A DNA stretch of 64,000 bases from Aquila chrysaetos chrysaetos (GCF_900496995.4 NC_044022.1:22954938-23018937), one strand, 5' to 3'. Counted from the first letter of the stretch, positions 22,740-35,890 are shown. Numbers and translations are program-made. Notes: generated by a model not told the origin, from the letters alone.

Positions 22740-22990
22740 AATTAACTGCTACTCATGCAGTGCATAAATCTTTATTTCTGGGACAAAGGCCACTCCTAGC
22801 ATTAGGAATTGTACACAGTATTCCAGGTGGGGTCTCATGAAAGTGGAGGCACAAAGCATTGTCCCCTTTAGCCTTCCACTAAACCTTTCTTTTTTTTTCT
22901 TTTCTTTTTGTAACCTAACAAAGACCCTGTAGATTCATAAGAAGCACCTTGCTTCTAGTGCTCCGGATGCATCTGCCTATGAAGTTCACA
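22740..22990 (-). mobile_element. probable decayed CR1, reverse
   Basis: The plus strand contains 'tgtacacagtattccaggtg' and 'gggtctcatgaaagtgga', then 'acctaacaaagaccctgtag'. This fits the reverse complement of the CR1 ORF2 C-terminal region ('..cagtactccagatgaggcctcaccag..'). The similarity is patchy, with a T/C-rich insertion near 22888-22910, so the limits are uncertain. Confidence 0.45.
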
Positions 22991-24629
22991 GACCTTCCCA
23001 TCTCTTTAATGTTCTGCATCCTTATGTTTACCTGAGTCTTAGACTATCTCTACTATTTCTCAGCTTCTTTTACCCTTTCACTCAAATTTTCCAAGGCTCT
23101 TCCTACCAAGGACATTTATCTGAGAATGCCACCAGAAGAAGAGAGACCTTCAGAGAGGTCCTCTTTCAAGAATCTCTCTTCTTCAAACCTTTCTACATTG
23201 TACACACATTCAGGACAATGTTAACTTCTAAAATACCCTATATCTGGGTCAAGAACAGCTCTGCCTTCCAGATCTTCACACAGTGAAGATCTACACAAGC
23301 CCTCTATTTGCATGAGCAAGTGCAAGGGCAGCTTTTTGCACAGATTTTTCCATTCAGCCCCACCAAGCAATTCGGCACTGCCATCCCCCAGAGGGATCTA
23401 CACGGGAACTTTTTTGTCATCGGGTCTTTCACATCTATAAGCATTTCCATGCAGAAAAAGGCTGAGGTGCACTGTTGGAGTAGTTTGGAGGCGTTTCCTC
23501 TCCCAGTGCTTATATACTATTTCTTTTGAAGAGACAGCTTCCAGGACTATCATTCTAAGAAGTTTTAAACATCTACTTGTATTTTAAATTTTAATTAAAA
23601 GGGAAATGGGGCTAAACAGGTAAATCAGCTAGAAAGGTAAGCCCAGGAGGCAAACTGGAAAATTTTACTTTTATCCTTTATACTTTAGGACTGTTTAAAA
23701 TTGGCCAATGAGTTTATCTTGAAATCCTGTGTGCATCATATGCATCTGTGTGTATGTATGTGTGTGTGTTTGTGTACATATGTGTGCATATATATGTACA
23801 CAGAAATCCTCAGGAGTTTATACAGTATTTTTACATTATCTATCAAGGATGTTTTTCACTTCCTATATTTAAGCTGATCTTCTTGAGTTCATGAATCCAA
23901 GGCATCCTCAGAAGTATCTGCATATGAACTTGAGCCAAGTCCTAAGGGAGACTTGTGTGGCATTTGCACACCCTGTTGACATTTAGAACAAAAGTCAAGC
24001 CCTGAAAACATAACAAAATTATGGGTTAGCTCTCTTTTCAGTGCCTGCATAAATAGCAATACTGCCATCCTTGTCATTTAACACTATGGCTGCATCACCG
24101 TAGAAATTCATATTAACAGCACTGACCCACCAGTAATTGAACCTTAAGAACAGGGAATGGATTTCACAATGGGCTGCAGTGACTGCTTTAGAAATCTTAG
24201 CAGAGCTGCAGCAGCTACCGTGCATTTTGGACTTTTCAACCAGAAATCAGTGGCAATGGAGAGAAAGAAAAATTACAGGACTGTTTTTCTGTGTAGGAAC
24301 ACTTATTTACTCTTACCTTTATTAGTGGCCCAAAATCCTTGTTGAAGTTCTAGATCTCTGCTAGATGAAGAACTCAGTCTTCTAACAATCTTAACTTTGA
24401 TATAATACTTAATATCAATCTTCCTGATTTTAGTGGCCAAAGAGAGCTTGGCCAAGGCCACCTGCCTTCTTGACAGTATTCCCTTCCTTCTTGAATTGTC
24501 TCACTGAATTCAATGCGGATGATCTGGCAAGCTTTGAAAGCATTCTAGCTTAGATAGGGAGCCTGAGATTTTCAGCAGCCTTAGTTTAAAAATGTGCTTC
24601 TGAAAGAGCTTGGCTCCAGCCCCTTTGGC
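22991..24629. other. non-coding stretch
   Basis: No gene is recognised. A mixed TG/TATG microsatellite occupies about 23747-23801. Short frames near 24019-24345 overlap on both strands and are not credible. Confidence 0.5.
23747..23801. repeat. TG/TATG/TA microsatellite
   Basis: An impure dinucleotide run alternates TG, TATG and TA units over about 55 bases. Alternating purine-pyrimidine sequence of this type can adopt Z-DNA. Confidence 0.85.
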
Positions 24630-24815
24630 TGCCCAAATTATATTTATAGTTACACTTGGCATCTACCTGACGCAGATCTCAAGGCAGTTTTACAAATTAC
24701 TGCTCTCCTCAGTTTACAAAGAAGTTAAGAAGACTTCAGTGCACAGTTGCTCAGTAGCAGTTGTCCAGACTCCTGGTCTGAAGAGTTATGCTCTGAACTG
24801 CAGTGTCCCTGCAAT
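24630..24815 (-). mobile_element. MIR/L3-like fragment, reverse
   Basis: 'cagatctcaaggcagttttac', 'ctcctcagtttacaaagaag', 'gttaagaagacttcagtgcac', 'cagtagcagttgtccagac' and 'tcctggtctgaagagttatgct' follow the reverse-complement MIR/L3 order ('tagatctcaaagcgctttacaaa', 'cccattttacagatg', 'agtgacttgcccaaggtcac', 'acccaggtctcctgactcc', 'tgctctatccact'). Decayed but colinear over about 180 bases. Confidence 0.6.
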
Positions 24816-24963
24816 GTTAGGAACAATATAGTCTGGAAAAAAGCTGAACAAAACTATCTTGATTCAGTCTGAACACTACTGTGGTAGGTCTAAAGAAAAG
24901 GAAAAAGGTATAAATATAAATGCAAGCTACTGATCCTATAGTTAGAATATCAGTAAGGACACT

Positions 24964-25002
24964 TTAATACTATATATAGAGAAAGTGTATATATAGTATT
25001 AA
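24964..25002. repeat. perfect 15-bp inverted repeat (hairpin)
   Basis: TTAATACTATATATA at 24964-24978 is the exact reverse complement of TATATATAGTATTAA at 24988-25002, separated by a 9-base loop. With a G-U wobble and one more pair (24962/25004) the stem could reach 17. There are no T runs or flanking signals to suggest a terminator or microRNA. A collapsed AT repeat or MITE remnant is more likely. Confidence 0.9.
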
Positions 25003-25269
25003 GGAGATGAGTGTATTTTATCTTCTGTCAATGCATAAAGCTGTCTGAGTGTAAGAATAATTCTCAGCTGGGCCTCCCTCTGCATAGATTGCTTACAAAT
25101 CATTGCAAACATTTGTACAGAGCAAAGCACAAGACACAGATGAATGGAAAAAAGCTGCAGGAAAAGCCCAGTCCTGAGCAGGGACATCTCTGGAGAGACC
25201 CTTACGTGTCTCCCTGTGTAAAGCCAAAATCCACAAGAATCGTGAAGTGATATTTAGCTCCATAATATT

Positions 25270-25505
25270 TATTGCAGTTTGCAGTTCTGATAGAGCTTTA
25301 CAAAGCCGATGGTCAAATGCTGCAGCAATTCTGAAAACACTCTTCTGTGGATGGGAAAAGATTTAGTATTAAATATTTTACCAGAATTAGCCTTCTTTCT
25401 AACAGGGCATATCAAAGAACTGTGAAAGGTTCAGAAAGTATGTATTATTTAACTTTTCTGGACGAGAGAAACTGAGGTTCAGAAATGCCTTGTCTAAGGA
25501 CTGAA
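25270..25505 (-). mobile_element. possible MIR/L3-like fragment, reverse
   Basis: 'gatagagctttacaaagcc' near 25290, and 'ggacgagagaaactgaggttcag' with 'gccttgtctaagga' near 25460-25500, match two parts of the reverse-complement MIR/L3 core at a spacing that would need an insertion of about 100 bases. It is possible that only the right part (25445-25505) is real. Confidence 0.4.
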
Positions 25506-26429
25506 ACTTCCCTCTGTTCAGCCCCCTGTGAGCATGGTGACACATCTTAGGGGCCATGAAGGCTACAAGACCTCTCTGGCTGCACCCCTGCTGTGCATGA
25601 ACACATGCAGACCAAAATAGTTTCCACTTGTCGGTATACAGATGCTGTATTATTTTGTATTTCACTTGTACAAAAAAAATTGTGTCTTTTTGATTTTTAA
25701 AATTTTATTTTCTTTACAAATCAACCTAAGGAAGGAATAGCATCTTTGGAAACAAAATTAAGGTCAATGTTTCCTCCCTAACCAGTCTCACGGCCTCATT
25801 CTTTCTCCAGCAGGATGATGGACTGGTTGTAGCCCTGCCAAACTTCTCTGTCCTCAGCCAAATGTGACAATCCCTGGGACGCTCCTGGTCCAGTTCTTGC
25901 TTTGCCTCAGGTCTCTCCCTCCATCACTGTCCCTGCTCAGGCTCACCCTGTTCCAGGCAGTCACTCTAATGAGATGAAGAATATTTTCTTTTTCATTCCC
26001 TCTGCAAGGGAAGTCACCGTTGAACTGCATTCCCTTTCTGATTTTATTTATATGCCTGTTATTTTTCCTGGTCAAGGGAGAGTAGTAATGACAGGGAATG
26101 CTTGGAAAAGAGGATGGAAACCATTTTAAAAGTTAGTTAGAGACATTTAAATGTCAGTATCACTTCCAGTACCATATCCTAACTGCAGGGATGTTCATTG
26201 CCAGATTAATGCATACAGTGGGAAATAATCAGGGATGTCAGACATGGACCAAATGTTATTGCAAATAAAGTGTCTGTGCTGTGATCTGTATGCTCTATCA
26301 TTTAGTTATCTTTCTTGCTTCAAGTAAGAAAATCAGAATTTCTTTATCAGGAAGAAAGGAGAAAATCCGTTGTTTCCTATTCATTCAGAGAGCAGTCCTT
26401 TTAATATACATCTTAAAACATTTTGGCTA

Positions 26430-26574
26430 CCTTTTTCCCTTTTTTCCTTTTTTTCTTTTCCTTTTCCTTTTCCTTTTCCTTTTTCTTTTTCTCTTCCTTT
26501 TTCTTTTCCTTTTTCTTTTTCTTTTTCTCCTTTTTTTGCCTTCTTCTTCTCCTTCTTTATTTATTTTCTTTTTT
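26430..26574. repeat. C/T-only polypyrimidine tract
   Basis: About 145 bases that are almost purely C and T, mainly TTTTCC and TTTTTC units, ending near a TTATTTATTTT patch. The minus strand reads as Lys/Arg-rich and the plus strand as Phe/Leu/Pro-rich chance frames. The tract is an impure expanded microsatellite with potential to form triplex DNA. Confidence 0.93.
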
Positions 26575-29149
26575 AATATGACTAAAGAAGTGCCTATGGA
26601 GTTTGTCATCGATTTGACACAATAAGCGGAAGTCTAATTTTCCACACTTCCAATAAGATTTAAATCTATCCCAAAGACATGAATGGCCACTGCATACTAA
26701 ACTAATTTCTGTAATTTTTTTTGGCTTCAGTGCAGTTGCACATGGGATAAATTTAGTCATTATTTTCAAATGTGAGCTAATAACCCATATTTTCTGTTTT
26801 GCACAACTGCCATTGTGTGATTTCTTGAAATTCAGGTGCAAAGCATTTATCTAGAAGGACAGTGCTTAGATAGATCATCATCTTCTTTTCCTAATTTTTC
26901 CACTTCCATTCAATAGCTTTTCTACGACAACTCCTGTCTGCATCATAGATCATCAGGAGGAATTCTGCCTTAATATATAGGAATATCTTGATATATCATG
27001 GTTTTAGTATCTTCCAGCTGTCTTCTTCCATCATGATAACGAGATCTATCCCACTAGTTTAGCCCTCTAATCTCTGTGCGGACATAGCCTAGGATGCCTT
27101 GGGCTGACCTCGGCTGGATCGCCTTTCGTATGTCCCTCAGGCTGTCATTTTGGTTTTTATCACATGGCTTTCTTGTTGCTTGTACTTGGGTGAAGAAGAG
27201 CACTTTGACTTCTGGGCTGAGCTACAGCAACATGGTACAGCATAGCAGGAGCAGATTTATAGACTAAAGGAGTTTATTCTGAAGACCTGACATCCCCGTT
27301 ACAATGTTTTTGGTGCGCTGCTTCAAGCTAGCTCTACTCTAGTCCAATGGAGTAAATGCTGCTTAGTGGCCGAAACATGTTAAGTGGACTTTTGAAGCCC
27401 ATCTTCCCCTTCACTTCTACCTGACAGGGATCCAGTTTGCCCCAAGGCAACTCAGAGGTGCAAACCAAGTAACAGCGAGTAGGGACCATCAAGAGATCTG
27501 CCTCAGTAGCACCCTCCTGAAGCAAAGTAACGTGCCAATGTAGGTGCATACAAGTAAGGCACAGAAAACTTGTTTCCTTTTTATTTCCAGTTTTATTGGA
27601 CTGCTTATTTAACAAAGAAGCTGGCCAGCTTTGTTCCTCCTGTTTGCAACAAGTATCTCTGCTAGTTTAGATCAGTGCCATAATTCAGTTTGTGAGACAA
27701 ACGCCACCCCTCTCCCCTTAAGAATAAATAAGTAGTGACATGATGGAATCTCTCCATATTTCCCCACTCACCCATTTTTCATACAAAAGGCGTATTTGGT
27801 GCTGTTTTATTGAAGCTGGATTTACAATTGAAGCACAGAACAAGCCCTGTTTCACAGCGGTGTGGGTAAATGTGATGGGGGAGGCAGCATGGCAGGCTAG
27901 TCTACAGCCACTGAGATTGCAGGAAAGCCAGGGAGAATACACAACCTTTACAAAATCAGGTTATTTGAGGAAAGTGGTAGGTAAACAAGAAAGGTTTGTG
28001 CACAAAACATGAACTTGGGTTTTTTTTTCATTTTCTGATGGATAATATCTTTGTAATAAATGTAGAGCTTTCCTCTCAACGGTGTATGCTGCTGTGAAAC
28101 ATCCTCATGTCTCCCTGCAAAGGCTCTCTGGCTCTTAAAAAATCTTTAGAGGGTTTAGTGTATTGATGGTAAAGTGCTACAAGTTTACAACTCCTCTTAC
28201 AGGAACACTCATGAGGGGGCGATGACAAGGATGATATCAGCGAAATGGCAGAGTATCAGGAGGCCACCCACGGGAGATGCAGAGGCTGCTGGCCAGCCCT
28301 GGCTCACCAGGACTTTCCCACTGCCTGTGCCCTTAAAGCCTGTGGCTGTCAGTGGGCTTACAGGAGTGGTGGTCCAGTTGGGGCTGGTCCCACAAGGCTA
28401 ATGGAGCAAGTCATGAGTATTTATTTAAGGGGAAATATAATACCTTAAACATTAGGAAATGTTCTGCATACTTGAGATAGAAAAAAAAAATCAATTTCCA
28501 TCTCGGCTATACTTTTCTACAGCCTATAGCTGGCCTTGGTCATAAAACCACTGATGTTTACAATCTATGAGTAAGGGATTAGATGGGGAAACCTATCAGT
28601 TATACAGCATCACACTAGGTATTTTAATGCCTGAAGATGATGCAAGAGGGGAGCAGGGAAGATGGCTTGCAGACAGATTCTTCTCCCCACTAATTTATTT
28701 GGTTCCCCACGTTCCCTTGACCTGTGATCTTGCACAAGCCCCAAAACTAGCTTGATCAGTGCATGGTTATATGGACGTCAGTGTATTAAAAAACCCCAAA
28801 GCACTCCCTGACTGGTGCTGCAAAGAGTGTTGGTGGCAGGGGGGATGTGCGTGGCTGTGCAAAGCTGTGAGCAATCAGACAGTTCATTCTTCTTTTAAGA
28901 AGTGTTACACGTCCAGGCTGTGGTATTCTGGCTCCTTTTGAAACGTGTCAGCTTAAACAATCTCTGCAGCACACATCCCTTTCCTCTAGTCCTATTTTTT
29001 CCGCAAGCTGTAAGAGCTGTTCTGTTCCACCCCACAGTCAGCACGGAGATTTTTATAGAAAGGAAAGTTACTGAAATGATTTGTGGCCACTTCATTATCG
29101 CTGCTGTGCTGGATGATAGGGGTTGAAGCATTTTCGGTACCAATAGAAA

Positions 29150-29450
29150 TATCCTCGGATGGAGGGAGGCAGGTGACAGCCCGGGCTGCCTCCGGCAGAG
29201 GGAAGTGGCACACACGCACTTCCCAGCGTGCTCCGTCCTGCCGCTGTGCAGAGCAGCCGGGAAAAATGTCAGGTCTTGTGTCTGCAGAGCTGAAATTTCC
29301 CCCCGCCAACACAAACGCCTAATTTAAGCCCCTTTGGTTCCTCACCGCAACGGTCTTACCCTCCATTTCCCCCGGACCAAGAAATGAGGTGTCTCCAAGC
29401 CGGCTCTCACGTACACCCCCCCGCAATAAGACTTACGTAGACGTTGGATT
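29150..29450. promoter_or_regulatory. CpG-richer block, possible minor CpG island
   Basis: CpG dinucleotides are clearly denser here than in the surrounding 10 kb (for example 29178-29260, 29295-29310, 29345-29445). No TATA box, splice donor or coding frame could be assigned. It may be an orphan CpG island, an alternative promoter or a GC-rich conserved element. Confidence 0.3.
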
Positions 29451-31739
29451 TTAAGTCCCGGAGTAAGTGTTGGGAAAAACAGGTGCAGCCAGGGCTGCAA
29501 ACGCAGTTTTGCTTTTAAGCATAAGGTTTTAATATTATATTCCAGCGGCTACTTTAAACCGGGGTTGCCTTTTCTCTGAAACTCATCAGCGGGGGTGACA
29601 GAGGGACAACCTTGAAAGGTCTTGGGCTTGTACGAGTGGTCCCAGCACTGCCTACGAGTGAACCCCCACACCAAGACACAGCTGAAGGCTGCCCAGACAC
29701 ATAGTTGTGGGGTTTTTTTTCCTCTCCTTTTGCTTGTCGTGCTCCCATCTTTCTGTCACAGGGTCCCTTTTGGGTGTACGCAAACACACACACGGACACA
29801 AGGTGAACAAAAATGCACTTGCATCTCACATGGGAGAAATCCTTTGACCACTTCTCCTTGCCAGTTACACTTTTAAAATCTATATGACTCTTCCCTTAGC
29901 TTCTCTGCCTTTAGAAAAGGTAGAAGCCTGCTGTAGATTAATTTATGGGGAAGATAATGTCCTTTAACCTACACTTCCCTGAACTGCCTTAATACTGTTT
30001 GCAAAGCAACCAGATGACTTTGTCTCTCCCTCACCCCATCTAGAGCTGCAAGGAGGCAAGTTTTGCCTCAAGCTTTCAACCTTTTGATGCACAGATTTTC
30101 CACGCTGAGATACAGTAGGTGGGTAACAAGAAGATCCTATTAAAGTGAAATCAAGTAGCAAAAGGATTGTCAGCTCAGCAAATCAGAAACATATAGGACC
30201 TATCCTTCCTTCACTGCATTCCTTCCTGCTCACTACAGGAAAGAAAAAAGGGGAAAAAAGGTGCTGAAGGGGGAGAAAAGAACAACAGAGAGCAATAGCA
30301 GCACTGGCAATGTCTTGATTTTATATGTAGGAAATTAATCCTTGCTGCTAAAGACACAGCCTCTTTAATGAAGAGGCTGCTGCAATATCATCGCAACAAC
30401 TAGCAACCCACATGTTTGATTACAACAGGTTGAGCCAGTGCACGCTCCCCTGTGCCACACTCAGAAAAAATAAATCAAATGTCTTTACCTGAGGCTCCTT
30501 CATTTCCTACGCAGAGATCTACTTTAATGCAGGCTTTTCACGGTACCTTTCTTTGCCAAGAAGGGGCTGGTGATGGCTTATTTACCTACTTACCTGTCCT
30601 TGAGCTATGTGGCTTTTATTTGAATAAATTAAACCAGCTGTTTCAAGTGATGCTTTTAGCCTCTTGAGTCTGGATCTAAATCTCAAAAGAGTTTTTGCTT
30701 AAAACCTGTTTTTCAAGTTTTCAACCAAGTATCCACAGTCTGCGGGATGCAGTTCTCTTAAAGGACCTTGGTGCCTATGGGTAAGAAAAAATATCATCCT
30801 ATCTGGCTACCTTGCCTGCTTTTAGGTTTCCTATATATTTATGATATACTAAAAGTGGAATGAGGGCTTGCTAAAACAAGGAAACTTTTTTTTTTCTGTT
30901 AAGTTGCTTTGCTTGTTTGCTGTGTGTGACTATGGGACTAGATTTTCAGCTGCTGGGAGTTACTACTACTAGCAGATATGTTTATTTTTTAATGCTGTAA
31001 TAGTACTTTTAATATTCCTGAGTGGATGCACACATTTGTTTTGCTTTGTGTGACCGATTCTGTCTTCCAGGTCATTGGTGGCAAATACTTGAAAAACTCT
31101 TATAGTTAAGAAGTTTGATTTTAGTATCTAAAGCAGAGGAAAATCGCAGTTTCTGATTTTGGCGAGGGGGGGTATGTGTCATATATTTTCCAGGATCTCA
31201 GGAGCAGCAAAATTTCAGGGGCCAAGTGCTCATTTGTGTAAGCTGACTTATCTCTGAGGCAAGGAATTCTATGGTTCATCAGAAGAGCTGGCTGTTTTTA
31301 TGGACATGGGGTGATTTTTTTTTTTCCCCTTGGGTACCTAGGAGAAGAAATAAAAAAACCTCGTGTGAAATAGAAAAACATGCCCTAAAATTATGCGCAA
31401 GAAAATGCCTTTTCTTTTTAATACACTGTTGAAAGTTTTAAAGATGTTGACCCAGGCACGCTAAAACATAACATATATTAAATCTGGCATGCTGCTATAG
31501 TGAACTGTTTTTTCTCTGTAGTTTAGCGTTGTTTGGTTTTTTTCTCCATGCTATGCATTATCACTGTATTCAAGCATATTGTGTTTTTATATATGCACAT
31601 ACATTTGGAGGGGGAAGAGAGTTTCCTCTCTTCCTGCGTAAGGATCGTAGAGAGCAAAAAAACAGAGGTCCCTTTCGTTGCTGGAGTTGTCATGCATTCA
31701 TCAGGACCAGGGTGCAATAGATGCCATCAGGTGCTCAAG

Positions 31740-31801
31740 ACAGAAGTATAGAGAAATATCCAAGCTCAGGACAGAAGTACAGAGAAATATCCAAGCTCAG
31801 G
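31740..31801. repeat. 31-bp tandem duplication
   Basis: Two copies of a 31-base unit (starting acagaagta, ending caagctcagg) lie directly head to tail and differ at one position (T/C). The low divergence implies a recent local duplication. The unit has no recognised motif. Confidence 0.95.
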
Positions 31802-34800
31802 CCCTGCTTCAGAAATGTTGGCTCACTATTTACTACTGTGAGTAGCTAGAGCTCATCGTACACCATGCTGGGCTCTTCAGCGACTGCAAAATGGTCCCTG
31901 ACTAGAGAGCTGCATGTTTCATCTTGAATAAATTCGGGATAGTTCTGTTGCAGGCAAGAGGTTTATTCCGGATCTGGTCTGATGCGCCTGAAATCAGAAT
32001 TTGGACCTAAATAGAATAGTTATTATTAATATTATTATCATCACCACTGCTATTATCTCTATGTAAACAAAATACCACATACCATGACGAAACTGCTGCT
32101 TTTATCTCTCTTTGTAATGCCCCAAATCCTGTAATCTAATTGTTACACATCCTTGCTCAAAAGAAAGGCTCAAATATTAGCTTAAGGTTGTAATAGCAAT
32201 TAGCACTGCAGAAGCTTAAGCTATCTGTGTAGATCACAGGGTTTGCTTACCACATATTTTATCAGTAGGTTAGCTTGGGCGCCTTATCATCTGACACTGG
32301 AAATCCTGAATTCAGCTGATTTTTTAGGTGCCTGTCCATCCTGAATGTTTGTACTTGATGTTTTATGCTATGGGTGAATGTGCATTAAACACAGAAGGGA
32401 GGGTAAAGGGTAAGTTGGGGAGGGAGGAATGGGGAAAACCAAGTGTTCTGGGAGTGGAATGGTACTAAATAATGCCAAAAGGTATTTGAAAGAGGAGTGG
32501 CGGTGGGATCTGCTTAACTGATGGTAGGTTTTCATTCTCCACTGTCGGACCTGGGGTAGTAATTCACTCCCGACCACGGCGCCTGCCAGCTGGACGCGGA
32601 GGAGAGCAGAGCAGCTCTGCTGCATCTTACAGCAGGGAAATGCCCACACCAGAGATTTGGAGACTGGATGCTCTGACTTTGACACTGTGGCAAATTTACT
32701 GCGTGCCTTTAATAAGAGCGTTTTAAATTGAACTTTTGCAATGTAACCCAGTTTGTCTTCTGGTGCCTCTATTTCTTGGCTGTGGAGAGGCAATAACAAG
32801 GCTTCTTCCATACATTGCTCTCTGCTCCTGTCCTCTTTTTCTGCTCTTTCCTTAACCTCTCCCTCTTGGTAACAATCTGAAACAAGGTATAGGATTATGA
32901 AGTCCTTTACTTTTAACAGGAGTGGTTGTTCTTAGGCTCTGAAGATAAAAGAGAAGGAAAGTCCTCACTGGAGAAGCTAAGACCAACCCCATCCTCCAGC
33001 AAGCGAGGAACAACCAAGTTGCTCCACTAGCAATTTAAATCACAGATCGCTCCCCCACAAAATCATACCCTCCACCTTTCCTTTGCTTCTCCACTTCAAT
33101 AACACCATTTTCTCTTTGACTTCAGCCCTTGACATATCTTCATTTCCATTTTTTGTGTACCCTCGTACACACATATTCCCTCTACAAAGGTCTCCTCACT
33201 TGTTCTTTGCTGGCTGGCCAGATGCATTGTGTGAAGATCCAAGAAGTCACTAACAGGTAGCTGAGCTGGCCAGTTTGCACGTGCTCACCGGCCAGCTGGC
33301 AGCCCGAGCCAAGCAATTAGCTAACGAGCTTATACCGTCGCCTTTCGCTGAAACGAGCTGTGCTTTGTCGTTGTCTCCCACACCACTGATTTTCATAAAG
33401 CATGTGGGATATTTGTATCTTTTAAGCTTTTGCCCCTCTAGAGAATGGGGTGAAATTAGCCACCAGGTTCAGAATATATTGCTGGGTGCAGGATTGACAG
33501 ATGGGGAGCCAGATGGACAGACAGCACTCCTATAAAAGCCTTGTTTCCTTAGGAAAAGAGGCCGTCGGGTCTAAGCACTACTAGTATGGGGTTATATGAT
33601 GGGAGGATTATGGCTCTCATTAACAGATGTCATGTGTCAGGCACTTCTGCAGAGAGATGTAGAGGAAAAGTAAGTGAAGTACCTTACTTTGTTTTGAAGG
33701 TGTGAGTTTAAGTCCTGTTCTGTCTTTGGTAGATTCACAGCAAACTGGGGTAGCTACTCGTTCAAAAGGGAAAGGGGAAGGGAAAGGAAGGCAGATTTGT
33801 CACTAGCTCCATTACTCCTTTGTGTATTGTCATTTAAAGGCATTCATGTGGCTTTTCTTAATCCGACCCAATAGGCTCATGAAACCTTTTCTGATGGTTT
33901 TCTTTATCCAGCCCAATAGGATAAATTAAATAGCATATTAAGACTGTAGTCTCTCATCCTGCAAATGACTGAACCCATCCCCTGACCCAGTTGCACTCTG
34001 CAAATAGCTGGATCAGGCATGATCAAGCCTAACAGGCAACATAGCCTATATGTGGGGATTTCAAACAAGAAAAAAGACCGGTTTTATATCTACTGTCTAC
34101 TGAATCTTAAACCCACCACTTAAACATCACTTTCTAAAGCTGTAGTCACTAAATGTGAAAATGCTACTGCAAAAATTCAACCTCTGCAACCCCTCTCTGG
34201 GGTTTAGTAGTAGTGGTTCAGGTTTTGGACTGTTTGGTCCCTGTTAGACTCATGATTGAGTAACAGTCTATAGGATCAACCCCTTATTTTATTTAACCTC
34301 TTAGATACAGATGGTAATTTTTGTAGCATCCCTCCTTTGCGGCATCCTCTGGCCCCTAGTGAGCTGGCAGGTGAGGTGGGGAGTGTAAAAGAAGCGAAAG
34401 GTGAAATGCCAGAGCTGGGAGGATTATCATGTGCAGAGCTGGTATGAGAGCAAAATCTAGCTCCAGTGGTTATTGGATTCCCCCTCAGGAAAGTGGGGGG
34501 AACCCTTGGTTGAGCTCAATTTCCTGCTTGAAGAACTGTTGAGCAGCAAGGATACTTTGAGTTGTCCTCACCGCTGTGTTTATCTGAAATCTGGCTGCTT
34601 GTGTGTAGATGCCGACCGCACTGTGGGGCAGTCCTGAAATGGAGAGGGTAAAAGTTTCAGAAAGTAATGCCACTCACGGCATTTTTTAAAAAAATGGTGT
34701 TACTCACAATTTTATTTAAATTTGTAGGATAGCTATGAAAACATCTCGTGCTCTTGATGCTGTGCATAAAGTCATCACAGCTAAGGGTATCCAGTACAAT

Positions 34801-35744
34801 AAAATAAGCACAGATGCTGCTGGAGCATTTCAGAACAACTTTCGCTCCACATTTTCCAGTAATCCGATGCGCCTTCAGTATCGAAAGCTTTGTAATCATC
34901 CCTCTCTCTTTTCTTTCACTGCAGAAGTTCCTCTTAAAAAAACACCAGGTCCAATCTTCAAAAATATTCACTGACTTCTGAGGGATGTTCTCATTCCTCT
35001 GAGTTCGAAGTTACTGTAGAAAATTTACTTATGTAGGATGGCAATCCAAATAATCTTATTTCATCTGAAAGTATATAAAGGTCATATCAAAATTTCATTG
35101 GAGCTCCATCCTAGGGAAAAGAAGTTGCTTGCTTATGAAATTCTGTTATAAATTAATTTTGCATCTGGTCCTGCAAATGTACATGATTGTTTCTTTGTGA
35201 CCCCTTGCAATGAATAAAGGCAAGAGACATGAGTAGAGACGTGCAGGATTAGATCCGTTGCTTTTTATATTTTTTTTTCCTATGGCATTTTAATGATAAA
35301 AGACCAATTTCTGCCCTTGCTTAACCTCCAGCAACCCCACTGATTTCCTTGTTCATTCCAAATTGTAATGAATGACTTTACACACTGGAGCCCTTTTATT
35401 CTTTCTTTTCCAGATTGAGTGTCTCAGCCCAGACAATGGGCTCCTGCCTACATGAGTGTACAACTGGGATAAAACCACTGACTTTAGCAGACGTGCTCCA
35501 TCGTGACTGAGAGACAAGCCGGTCTGTGATATACAAACTTTAATGGAGTGTAAGCCAGGGAAGAGCATGCAAGTAAGCACCATTTTTAACTCCTTAGCAT
35601 CGTTTGTGTTTGTATCAGCCCTGACTCATGGTTTATATACACAGGGTGTGTATTAAATATCGCTGTACTTGCACTACATGTATCTGTTTGAGATAATTAT
35701 GGCTATTGTAGTACTGGTGGGACTTACAGTCTTAAATGCATTTA
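31802..35744. other. long non-coding stretch
   Basis: No gene is supported. The 147-codon minus-strand frame at 32368-32811 has no recognised domain. A small GC-rich patch with an E-box CACGTG lies at 33274-33310. No identifiable transposon except a weak 'atcagaatttgg' word near 31990 that echoes the palindromic repeats found elsewhere. Confidence 0.45.
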
Positions 35745-35890
35745 TTCTCACAACATCTGATAAAGTAAGGAAGTATTTTTATCTGTACATTATATAGAGG
35801 AAACTGAAGCCTAGATCATTTTTTGCTACACCGGGAAACTGAACCTGGATTTTCCGAGTTGAATGCTAGCACTCAGACTGTTGGTCTGTC
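35745..35890 (-). mobile_element. MIR/L3-like fragment, reverse
   Basis: 'tatatagaggaaactgaagcc', 'ttgctacaccgggaaactgaa', 'cctggattttccgagttgaa', 'tgctagcactcagactgttgg' follow the reverse-complement MIR/L3 order ('acagatg.ggaaactgaggca', 'gtcacacaggaagt', 'gaacccaggtctcccgagt', 'gtgccctaaccactgg'). Confidence 0.65.

Larger units (their letters stand above)
25506..31739. other. long non-coding stretch
   Basis: No gene is supported. It includes the pyrimidine tract at 26430-26574, an A9-10 run near 28481 and a locally GC- and CpG-richer block at about 29150-29450. Frames up to 139 codons (28895-29314, minus) fall in that block, where stop codons are rarer by composition. No family resemblance was seen. 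Confidence 0.5.

Noticed and set aside
26281..26625. Phe/Leu-rich and Lys/Arg-rich frames
   Set aside because: They are translations of the polypyrimidine tract.
32368..32811. 147-codon minus-strand frame
   Set aside because: No family resemblance and no supporting signals.
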